Origin: Clostridiaceae bacterium
GTDB taxonomy: Bacteria; Bacillota; Clostridia; UBA1212; DUPL01
Direction of reading: 5' to 3'
Length of the DNA: 7,507 bases
Assembly (NCBI GenBank): GCA_012522035.1
Contig: JAAYLF010000285.1
Coordinates: 1-7,507 of the forward strand
The translations under genes were made by a program, and so were the position numbers. The notes beneath the pieces were generated by a model. The model was not told the origin of the DNA. It worked only from the letters and a program-made list of their open reading frames with translations, and ran no database searches. Below, one piece after another: positions 1 to 5,338 of this stretch. Positions within the stretch are counted from its first letter, which is position 1. Every line of letters starts with the position of its first letter.

Positions 1-71
1 AACAAGACAAAGATAAAGTGTATTAGAAGGATCAATAAAATACCGTGCCAGTTAATTTAAGATTTGAAATA
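1..71. other. No recognisable feature
   Basis: AT-rich sequence beyond the terminator. I see no open reading frame of note, no RNA gene and no convincing promoter here. It is probably intergenic, leading to a gene outside the window. Confidence 0.5.
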
Positions 72-115
72 AACTAAGAGATCGCAACAAAACATGTATT
101 GCGATCTCTTAAGTT
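72..115 (-). terminator. Hairpin terminator after the mreB-like gene
   Basis: A perfect 12-bp inverted repeat, AAGAGATCGCAA at 76-87 and TTGCGATCTCTT at 99-110, encloses an 11-nt loop. One more T-A pair plus three pairs after a 1-nt bulge extend the stem to 72-115. Read on the minus strand, the hairpin is followed by AGTTTATTTC, a moderate U-rich tail. Read on the plus strand no T-run follows. It therefore best fits a terminator for the minus-strand genes, about 43 nt past the mreB-like stop codon. The U-tract is imperfect, so termination may be incomplete. Confidence 0.72.
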
Positions 116-157
116 AATGACATTGGGTATAAACCTGCTTGTAATCATCATTGTTTT

Positions 158-1180
158 TCAGTTAATCTTGCCCGCTTCTATTTTGTCCTTTGCTGACATG
201 GACATTATGAACATGTTGCATCCTTTTGCCACACAGTACTGAGGCTCGTCCGCAATTATGGCATCAATACCAGTGCTCTTTCTAATCAACTCATCAAGGC
301 CTGCTATCAGCGCGCCGCCTCCTGTAAGGATGATCCCTCTACTGTATATGTCAGCAGCAAGCTCTGGAGGAGTCTCTTCAAGTACCGCATGAATTCCGTC
401 AAGAATAGGAATAACTGCCTCCATCAAAGGTTCGAGGATTTCTTCAGAAGTAACAACCCTTTCATTTGGGAGCCCTGTAATAAGGTCACTTCCTCTTATC
501 TCCAACGACGCATTGCGTATTCCATGATATACGCATCCTATCTCCATTTTTATCTGCTCCGCCGTTCTGTCACCTATAAGCAGATTGTGTGTCTTCTTTA
601 AATAGTTCTTTATGGTTTCATCCAAGGCGTCTCCGGCAACTTTTACACTTTTGTTCACAACAATGCCGCCATAAGATATTACAGCGATATCCGTAGTACC
701 TCCTCCTACGTCAACAATCATGTTTCCCGTAGGCTTTGAGATATCTATTCCGGCACCTATTGCAGCTGCCAACGGCTCGCTGATAATAAAGGTTCTGGCA
801 GCACCAGCGTCCTGAGAGGCCTTCTTGACCGCTCTCTTTTCCACATCAGTGGTTTGACTTGGAACACAAATAATCACATCGGGTTTTAGGATTCTCTTAA
901 GCGGGTTTCTGAGAGCTTTTTTGTAGTAATATTTAAGCATGCGCATAGTTGTATAATAGCTGGATATAACACCGTTTTGAATCGGCTTTATAGTCGAAAT
1001 ATCAAAAGGAGTTCTACCCATAAGGCTTCTTGCCTCTTCACCTATTGCCAGAATCTTATTGCTTCCATCTTTAATTGCCACTATCGATGGTTCGTTAATA
1101 ACTACGCCCTTGTTTTCAACACTTACAAGAATAGTAGCAGTACCCAGGTCAACAGCAATGTTTTGTCTAAAAAAACCCAC
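158..1180 (-). CDS. MreB/Mbl-family actin-like protein, divergent paralogue
   Basis: A 340-residue bacterial actin homologue. Family members polymerise with ATP under the membrane and guide cell-wall synthesis. The actin-fold motifs are in order: phosphate-1 loop AVDLGTAT (9-16) followed by NEPSIVAI (29-36), EPLAAAIGAGI (135-145), phosphate-2 IVDVGGGTTD (155-164), EIGCVY (213-218) and the adenosine motif LTGGGA (285-290). Length is normal for MreB. The start is GTG, backed by AGGGGGA 6 nt upstream, and it gives the usual short N-terminus before the phosphate-1 loop. Two oddities stand out. The usual DLGTAN is DLGTAT. The normally conserved CVALGTGKAL near the end reads CVAKGCNMFI (316-325), changing the nucleotide-pocket loop. 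It follows the FHA gene after 86 nt and has its own promoter-like sequence. Family assignment is secure. A specific mreB, mbl or mreBH name is not, and a dedicated role with the Tad genes is inference. Confidence 0.93.
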   Translation of the reverse strand: MGFFRQNIAVDLGTATILVSVENKGVVINEPSIVAIKDGSNKILAIGEEARSLMGRTPFDISTIKPIQNGVISSYYTTMRMLKYYYKKALRNPLKRILKPDVIICVPSQTTDVEKRAVKKASQDAGAARTFIISEPLAAAIGAGIDISKPTGNMIVDVGGGTTDIAVISYGGIVVNKSVKVAGDALDETIKNYLKKTHNLLIGDRTAEQIKMEIGCVYHGIRNASLEIRGSDLITGLPNERVVTSEEILEPLMEAVIPILDGIHAVLEETPPELAADIYSRGIILTGGGALIAGLDELIRKSTGIDAIIADEPQYCVAKGCNMFIMSMSAKDKIEAGKIN

Positions 1181-1218
1181 TAGATTTCCCCCTGAAATAA
1201 ATTTAAATAACCTTCAAA

Positions 1219-1247
1219 ATCATAACACATAACTCTTAATTATTCAA
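1219..1247 (-). promoter_or_regulatory. Sigma-A-type promoter for the mreB-like gene (extended -10)
   Basis: On the minus strand a -35-like TTGAAT (1247-1242, 4 of 6 to TTGACA) lies exactly 17 nt before TATGAT (1224-1219, 5 of 6 to TATAAT). A TG one base upstream of the hexamer forms an extended -10. A start near 1212 would give a leader of about 30 nt containing the AGGGGGA ribosome binding site. This would let the mreB-like gene be expressed independently of the pilus genes. No terminator separates it from the FHA gene, so read-through is also likely. Confidence 0.6.
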
Positions 1248-1266
1248 GTACTAAATAATAGAAAGC

Positions 1267-2370
1267 TTAAAAATAACAATATTTAATTATAACACTTTCA
1301 TGGCCAAATGCAACCGTACTTCCCGCTTCCACCACCACCTCAGCATGTGCCTCCAGCCTTGTTCCATTAAGAAAAGTACCATTTCTTGACGACAGATCCT
1401 TTACATACAGAGTATTGTCTTTAAAATATAGAAGTGCGTGTTTTCTGCTGACAAACATGTTTGAAATAACCACATCAGCCCAATCTGCATCCCTTCCAAC
1501 CTTTATTGTTTCACGATCAACAGGAATGTTTTTTCCTTTCAAAAACCCCATTCCCTTTAACATTTTTCTTCTCAAGAACTTGAACCTGGGCATGTTTTTA
1601 TGCTTTCCAGGTATCAATAAATAATCGGCACAAACTGTCAATAGAATAGTTGCAATCCAAATAAATACTCCATTTTCCCTGAAAGGAACCAGGGATACAA
1701 TAAAGACAAAAACAAGAAGCATTATGAGTTGAAAGCACAAAAAAGGTTTCCAGGTAGTAAAAAACACACCTTCATTCTTCTCATCAATTTGCAGACAAGC
1801 CAAGACTTCCTCCAATGGAAATGGAGAAGTGTCCCCCTTTTCCCATTCAACAAGAGTTCTTGTCGCTTCTTTCAATGCATGGGCCTCCTGCGAATTATCA
1901 TCACAGGCAACATGCAAGGACGCAATTAGCAGCATGTTAGATATGCTGTTCTGCTCTTTGTCCAGATCGGCACCTGGTGCATAAACAAATTCCGCAGTTT
2001 CAAGGGTTTGACCGGTGAAGATACATGAGTAGTCGAAAACAAAATCATACCTGTTTATATTCAACCTGTCTGCAAGTTTTAGAATTTCATCCACGGACTT
2101 TAACAAATGCACAAAGTCTGAAACCGTGCATTCGTTTTGAATTAAAAAGTCCTTTACGGTTTGTCTTTTTCTTATGTAAAAGGAATACGCTCCGGCCTCC
2201 TGGGTTATCTCGGATGGAATGTATACATTATCCGCCACATCCGCCACCACCGTCTGCATTTCCTTTATTTCAGACGGAGACATGGGGGTACTTACCGTAA
2301 TTCTTACACCACCCCTGTCATGACTGATATTCAGCTTCTTTCTCTCTTCATACAAAACCACACTATCCAT
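1267..2370 (-). CDS. Membrane-anchored FHA-domain protein (DUF6382-like N-terminus)
   Basis: A 367-residue protein with three parts. The N-terminal soluble domain (about 1-205) resembles the clostridial DUF6382 layout, with YSFYIRKRQTVKDFL, then FVHLLKSVDEIL, FVFDYSCIF and FVYAPG. Two membrane segments follow (about 211-229 and 235-253) with only a short turn between them. A C-terminal FHA domain (about 287-360) carries the phosphothreonine-binding signature: VGR (291-293), SRKHA (308-312) and SSRNGT (327-332). Both soluble domains should face the cytoplasm. FHA domains bind phosphothreonine peptides, which suggests control by a Ser/Thr kinase encoded elsewhere. The gene directly follows the pilin gene and likely belongs to the Tad operon as a regulator or assembly factor. 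ATG at 2370 is preferred because AAGGG lies 8 nt upstream. A GTG at 2376, overlapping the pilin stop, would leave only 2 nt. The FHA call is firm; the DUF6382 call is moderate. Confidence 0.87.
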   Translation of the reverse strand: MDSVVLYEERKKLNISHDRGGVRITVSTPMSPSEIKEMQTVVADVADNVYIPSEITQEAGAYSFYIRKRQTVKDFLIQNECTVSDFVHLLKSVDEILKLADRLNINRYDFVFDYSCIFTGQTLETAEFVYAPGADLDKEQNSISNMLLIASLHVACDDNSQEAHALKEATRTLVEWEKGDTSPFPLEEVLACLQIDEKNEGVFFTTWKPFLCFQLIMLLVFVFIVSLVPFRENGVFIWIATILLTVCADYLLIPGKHKNMPRFKFLRRKMLKGMGFLKGKNIPVDRETIKVGRDADWADVVISNMFVSRKHALLYFKDNTLYVKDLSSRNGTFLNGTRLEAHAEVVVEAGSTVAFGHESVIIKYCYF

Positions 2371-2372
2371 AC

Positions 2373-2564
2373 TCACAGCCCTTCTATGGCCTTGTCGGCA
2401 TTTTCACGTATTTTCTCAAATATTCTTTCTGCAACTTCAATGATAAACTGTCTGAAAATGAGTGCCAAGGCAATCAGCACCGCAAGTATAATCAAAATCT
2501 CAACAGTACCTACGCCTCTTTTGTTAAAAAACTTCCTGACGGCAAAATACGCTTTCAGAATCAT
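2373..2564 (-). CDS. Flp1-like Tad pilus prepilin (63 aa)
   Basis: A 63-residue class III (type IVb/Flp) prepilin. The basic leader of 17 residues ends in NKRG. The predicted prepilin-peptidase cut is after Gly17, in RG/VGTVE, which puts the conserved glutamate at mature position 5. A hydrophobic helix follows (about 19-40, EILIILAVLIALALIF) and then a charged amphipathic tail rich in Glu, Arg and Lys. The mature form is only 46 residues, with no globular domain, as in Flp pilins. The sequence resembles the clostridial Flp1-like family. ATG 2564 is chosen because AGGGGGG lies 8 nt upstream and 13 nt separate it from the tadC stop. An in-frame ATG at 2642 would overlap tadC by 65 nt and add residues before the leader. 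No peptidase gene is in the window, so processing must rely on an enzyme encoded elsewhere. It probably forms the pilus fibre or a pseudopilus. Confidence 0.85.
   Translation of the reverse strand: MILKAYFAVRKFFNKRGVGTVEILIILAVLIALALIFRQFIIEVAERIFEKIRENADKAIEGL
2379..2383 (-). promoter_or_regulatory. Ribosome binding site deciding the FHA gene start
   Basis: AAGGG on the minus strand lies within the last codons of the pilin gene, 8 nt before ATG 2370 but only 2 nt before GTG 2376. The spacing favours the ATG and implies translational coupling to the pilin stop, which ends 2 nt before it. Confidence 0.55.
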
Positions 2565-2577
2565 TGCAAAATCCCCC

Positions 2578-3303
2578 CTAGATTGAATATATGACCAAAA
2601 ATGCAGGAGCAAGGAGCAATATGAGAACACCAATAAAAACAATGGTTGTTGGTATCAACATAAGCGTTGTCGCCTCCTCCCCCAGTTTCTTGGCAACATT
2701 CTTTCTGTCATTCCTGTATATAGCAGCCTGCATTCGAATAATCTCAACCAGTTCTGACTGACCCTTTCTTGAATTCTGAACAATCAAGGAAACAAACGAG
2801 CTGACATGCGAGGATGCAAGTCGTTTGGCCATGTCAGAAAACGCATCACACGGATCCTTTTCAGAGCCTCGGCATTCATGTATCTCCCTCATAGTCTTGG
2901 ATATCTCCCCTTCCAGACTAAACTCATCTTCATTAACCATGGCCGCCTTTTCTATGGATGCCCACAAATTCTGCCCGCTGTCAAGCAAAATGGCCACTCT
3001 TTCAAGATAATCCGGCATGTTTAGACTGAAAGATCTTCTTAATTCCTTCATCTTGCTTTCAACAAGCGAATTGGGCAAGAGGATAAAAGATACAGTCAAT
3101 ACAACAAAAATAATAGAACTTATTAAGAGGGATTTTCCATAAACATATGTCAAAGGCAAAAGCATGAATGATGCAATCAGTCCAACAATGGTTTTATTTA
3201 CAGCCTTCCAGTACTCATCCCTGCCTCTTTTTTTCCCATACAAACCTACATACTTTTTATAAACCCCTTCACAATACCTTTTTATACTCTCCACAACACC
3301 CAT
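2578..3303 (-). CDS. tadC: Tad pilus inner-membrane platform protein TadC
   Basis: A 241-residue T2SSF/GspF-family protein of the TadC type. Two hydrophobic segments lie near the N-terminus (about 36-55 and 59-77). The cytoplasmic helical domain opens with MPDYLERVAILLDSGQNLW (96-114), matching the MPDYLxxLAxxLxAGxS pattern of TadC. It continues with RLASSHVSSFVSLIVQNSRKG (161-181) and EEATTLMLIP, and ends with a terminal membrane segment (about 214-238). TadC pairs with TadB to form the platform on which the CpaF ATPase acts. It starts 11 nt after the tadB stop, with GAGGT 8 nt before the ATG. The sequence is complete with no key residue missing. The tadC rather than tadB assignment rests on gene order and the MPDYL motif. 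Confidence 0.9.
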   Translation of the reverse strand: MGVVESIKRYCEGVYKKYVGLYGKKRGRDEYWKAVNKTIVGLIASFMLLPLTYVYGKSLLISSIIFVVLTVSFILLPNSLVESKMKELRRSFSLNMPDYLERVAILLDSGQNLWASIEKAAMVNEDEFSLEGEISKTMREIHECRGSEKDPCDAFSDMAKRLASSHVSSFVSLIVQNSRKGQSELVEIIRMQAAIYRNDRKNVAKKLGEEATTLMLIPTTIVFIGVLILLLAPAFLVIYSI

Positions 3304-3314
3304 TTAAATCAACC

Positions 3315-4067
3315 TCAGAACTTGATGTCTGAAATCTTCTCTCCAATATACCAGGACAATAGAATAAGAAATGCAACAACCACCAAAATCCACCTAGCTC
3401 CTTCCGTGTACAAAGGTTCCACATATCCTGGTGCAATTGTCTTCATCATAATTATTAACACAAAGGGCATGACCATCATTATCCTGTGATTGAATCTGGG
3501 AAGATTCAAAAGGCTTCTAATCTCGTCTTCAGAATCATACTTTACGCGCAGTGCACTGGCGGAATTGCGCACAAGCTGAACAAGATTTCCTCCAGCCTGA
3601 AGACTTTCACATAGTGCATTTGAGAAGTTTTGTATATCCCTGCTGCCAGTTCTTTTGGCAAAAGCCACAATAGCCTCTTCCGGTGATATGTTCAGGGCAA
3701 GGAGCCTTTGCATGTTTGCAAACTCCTTTTGTATAAGTCCAAGATTTCCGTCCACGGACAAATCCCCATTTGCAATTTCGCCTATGCAGCTTGCAAAGCT
3801 CAGCCCTGCTGATAAAGAAGCAGACATAAGCTGCAGTGCATCACAAAATTGTCTTTCCAACTCTTCTAGCCTTTTTTGTTTGAAATAATCCTTTAGTCTT
3901 GCAAAAACAAAAGGAGATGAAACAGCGGAAAATACAATTCCTATTTTCAAACTCTCAAACAATACAAGGCCAAACAATACGGAAATGGCAGAGAGGACAA
4001 GTGCAAAAGCACACCAATCTTTTAGAGAAAACACGTACTTTCTGTAATCTACAAGCGTCTTGTTCAT
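3315..4067 (-). CDS. tadB: Tad pilus inner-membrane platform protein TadB
   Basis: A 250-residue T2SSF-family membrane protein. Two N-terminal hydrophobic segments (about 19-36 and 41-58) precede a basic stretch (RLKDYFKQKR) and the cytoplasmic helical core. The core carries ALQLMSASLSAGLSF (77-91), SPEEAIVAFAKRTGSRDI (128-145) and ESLQAGGNLVQLVR (154-167), which are typical TadB features. Two C-terminal segments follow (about 195-212 and 225-242). TadB and TadC form the inner-membrane platform driven by the CpaF/TadA ATPase. Its ATG overlaps the cpaF stop in an ATGA arrangement, and AGGAGG sits 7 nt upstream, so it is translationally coupled. Typical TadB proteins are often somewhat longer at the N-terminus; this short form is common in Gram-positive systems. 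Confidence 0.92.
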   Translation of the reverse strand: MNKTLVDYRKYVFSLKDWCAFALVLSAISVLFGLVLFESLKIGIVFSAVSSPFVFARLKDYFKQKRLEELERQFCDALQLMSASLSAGLSFASCIGEIANGDLSVDGNLGLIQKEFANMQRLLALNISPEEAIVAFAKRTGSRDIQNFSNALCESLQAGGNLVQLVRNSASALRVKYDSEDEIRSLLNLPRFNHRIMMVMPFVLIIMMKTIAPGYVEPLYTEGARWILVVVAFLILLSWYIGEKISDIKF

Positions 4068-5272
4068 TCAGAAGCCTCCTCCATTTTGTATCCTTTTACC
4101 TTCAAACCGGACACTTTTTTGCCATCCTTGAACAGTGGATTCAAAACAATCTCCCCATCCTTGTACATGCAAACTTCCACTATTTCAGCAACTTTCCTCT
4201 CCATCACAGGATTCCTCTTCAGATGAACAATCAAATCAATGCCCGATGCAATCTGCCTCTTTATTGCTTCGGAACTTACATTGCCTTCCCACAGGGCAAG
4301 GGTCTCCAGCCTTACAAGCAAATCAGAAGGTGAATTGGCATGCCCCGTGGACATGGACCCGTCATGACCTGAGTTCAATGCTACCAGCATGTCCAAAGCA
4401 CTTTCATCCCTTACCTCTCCCACAATAAGCCGGTCAGGCCTCATTCTCAAACTTGCTTTTATCAGCTGTCTCATGCTTATCTCGCCCTTGCCCTCGCTGT
4501 TTTTGTCTCTTGTTTCAAGTCTCACAATATTTGCATGGGCAAGCATGAGTTCCGCCGAATCCTCTATGGTGACTATCCTCTCATCCTTGTCAATATATGT
4601 TGAAATAACGTTCAAGAATGTTGTTTTTCCTGTGGATGTGCCGCCTGACACAAATATGTTCATGCGGCTTTTTACCGCCTTTATCAAGAATTCTGATTCT
4701 TCCCTGGTTATGCTTCCTATTTCAACTAGTTTTTCCATGGTAAAAGGCTTGTCTGAAAACTTTCTAATAGTAACGACAGGCCCGTTTATTGCCACAGGAT
4801 GCAGTACCACATTGATCCTTGACCCGTCTTCAAGTCTTGCATCCACTATTGGGTTGCTCTCGTTCACGGTTCTGTTTACCCTCGATACAATTGTCTGTAC
4901 AAGGTTGAACAGCCTGTCCTTGGAATTAAATCTTTCCTTTACCAGCTCCATAACACCGTTTCTTTCAACAAAAATATTATCGGTGCCGTTTATCATGATT
5001 TCATTAATAGTTACGTCTTCAAGAAGCGGCTGAAGTATTCCCAGCTTTCTCTTGCTGTTGAATACCCTTGTGAGTATATCCTCCCTCATTTCCAGAGACA
5101 TGGGTATTCTTTTTGCAAGGCTGTCCACACATCCACCAATCAGTGTTTTCATCTCATAATCTGAATAATCCCTTGTCAAATCCATCTTTGAATTGACATA
5201 TTGATCAACTATATCAACCAGATATTTTATATCCACAAAAAATGGCACCTCCTTATGCAAGGAGGTTACCAT
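4064..5272 (-). CDS. cpaF: Tad pilus assembly ATPase CpaF/TadA
   Basis: A 402-residue GspE/VirB11-superfamily hexameric ATPase of the CpaF/TadA type, which powers Flp pilus assembly. In order it shows the N-terminal ITINEIMING-like motif (about 88-96), the arginine-rich region ARLEDGSRINVV (145-156), Walker A GGTSTGKTT (210-218), the Asp box TIEDSAEL (235-242), Walker B RLIVGEVR (281-288) and the His box GHDGSMSTGHA (302-312). All catalytic residues appear intact. It heads the tad genes and overlaps tadB by 4 nt. ATG 5272 is preferred because GGAG lies 6 nt upstream. A GTG at 5284 would add four residues with almost no Shine-Dalgarno. Another possible start, GTG 5236, lies 11 nt after a perfect AAGGAGG that sits in a hairpin. 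Promoter-like sequence and three 0A-type boxes lie just upstream. Confidence 0.95.
   Translation of the reverse strand: MVTSLHKEVPFFVDIKYLVDIVDQYVNSKMDLTRDYSDYEMKTLIGGCVDSLAKRIPMSLEMREDILTRVFNSKRKLGILQPLLEDVTINEIMINGTDNIFVERNGVMELVKERFNSKDRLFNLVQTIVSRVNRTVNESNPIVDARLEDGSRINVVLHPVAINGPVVTIRKFSDKPFTMEKLVEIGSITREESEFLIKAVKSRMNIFVSGGTSTGKTTFLNVISTYIDKDERIVTIEDSAELMLAHANIVRLETRDKNSEGKGEISMRQLIKASLRMRPDRLIVGEVRDESALDMLVALNSGHDGSMSTGHANSPSDLLVRLETLALWEGNVSSEAIKRQIASGIDLIVHLKRNPVMERKVAEIVEVCMYKDGEIVLNPLFKDGKKVSGLKVKGYKMEEASE
5244..5270 (-). promoter_or_regulatory. Shine-Dalgarno-sequestering hairpin at the cpaF start
   Basis: In the mRNA, ACCTCCTT (5266-5259) pairs perfectly with AAGGAGGT (5254-5247) across a 4-nt GCAT loop. 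After one bulged A, the outer GGT/GCC adds three more pairs, one of them G-U. The stem therefore begins within the preferred start codon and buries a full-strength Shine-Dalgarno sequence together with a copy of the 16S rRNA anti-Shine-Dalgarno tail. Opening it could expose an internal start (GTG 5236, spacing 11 nt), and closing it could slow initiation at ATG 5272. The pairing is visible; the regulatory role is inferred. Confidence 0.5.
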
Positions 5273-5278
5273 TTCATA

Positions 5279-5282
5279 CTCC
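5279..5282 (-). promoter_or_regulatory. Ribosome binding site deciding the cpaF start
   Basis: GGAG on the minus strand, followed by TATGAA and then ATG 5272, gives a 6-nt spacing. It overlaps the alternative GTG 5284, which itself has only a weak GGA 3 nt upstream. This supports initiation at 5272. Confidence 0.5.
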
Positions 5283-5292
5283 ACATTTCCAT

Positions 5293-5301
5293 ATTTATAT
5301 A
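5293..5301 (-). promoter_or_regulatory. Candidate -10 element for the tad operon
   Basis: The minus strand reads TATATAAAT at 5301-5293, giving either TATATA (5301-5296) or TATAAA (5299-5294). There is no recognisable -35 TTGACA at 17 nt, and that zone is occupied by 0A-type boxes instead. This is the arrangement expected of a promoter that needs an activator. A start near 5287-5289 would give a leader of only about 15 nt before ATG 5272. The region is AT-rich, so the exact element is uncertain. Confidence 0.35.
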
Positions 5302-5311
5302 AAATGTACCT

Positions 5312-5338
5312 TTCGACGTTTTTCGACCAAATTCGACA
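5312..5338 (-). promoter_or_regulatory. Three tandem Spo0A-type boxes (10-bp period)
   Basis: On the minus strand the heptamers TGTCGAA (5338-5332), GGTCGAA (5328-5322) and CGTCGAA (5318-5312) repeat exactly every 10 bp. The known Spo0A box consensus is TGTCGAA, and tandem boxes with 10-bp centre spacing are how Spo0A dimers bind. The first box matches 7 of 7 and the others 6 of 7. The array begins directly after the permease stop codon and ends 10-12 bp before a -10-like element, so bound protein would overlap the -35 zone. Either activation or repression of the cpaF operon is possible. The repeats are seen directly; Spo0A as the binder is inferred from the motif. Confidence 0.65.

Noticed and set aside
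992..998. Single AGTCGAA (0A-like) in the mreB-like gene
   Set aside because: One isolated near-match inside coding sequence, not in tandem and not near a promoter; expected by chance.
2031..2037. Single AGTCGAA (0A-like) in the FHA gene
   Set aside because: Isolated, intragenic and imperfect; no promoter context.
2161..2586. 141-residue plus-strand open frame across the FHA and pilin genes
   Set aside because: It is antisense to two genes with clear domains, has no ribosome binding site of note and has no recognisable motif.
2373..2642. 89-residue version of the pilin starting at 2642
   Set aside because: It overlaps tadC by 65 nt and lacks a good ribosome binding site. The ATG at 2564 has AGGGGGG at 8 nt and gives a normal prepilin leader.
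4389..5033. 214-residue plus-strand open frame inside cpaF
   Set aside because: It lies entirely antisense to the well-supported cpaF gene, has no family motifs and reads as a Ser/Leu-rich mirror of the coding strand.
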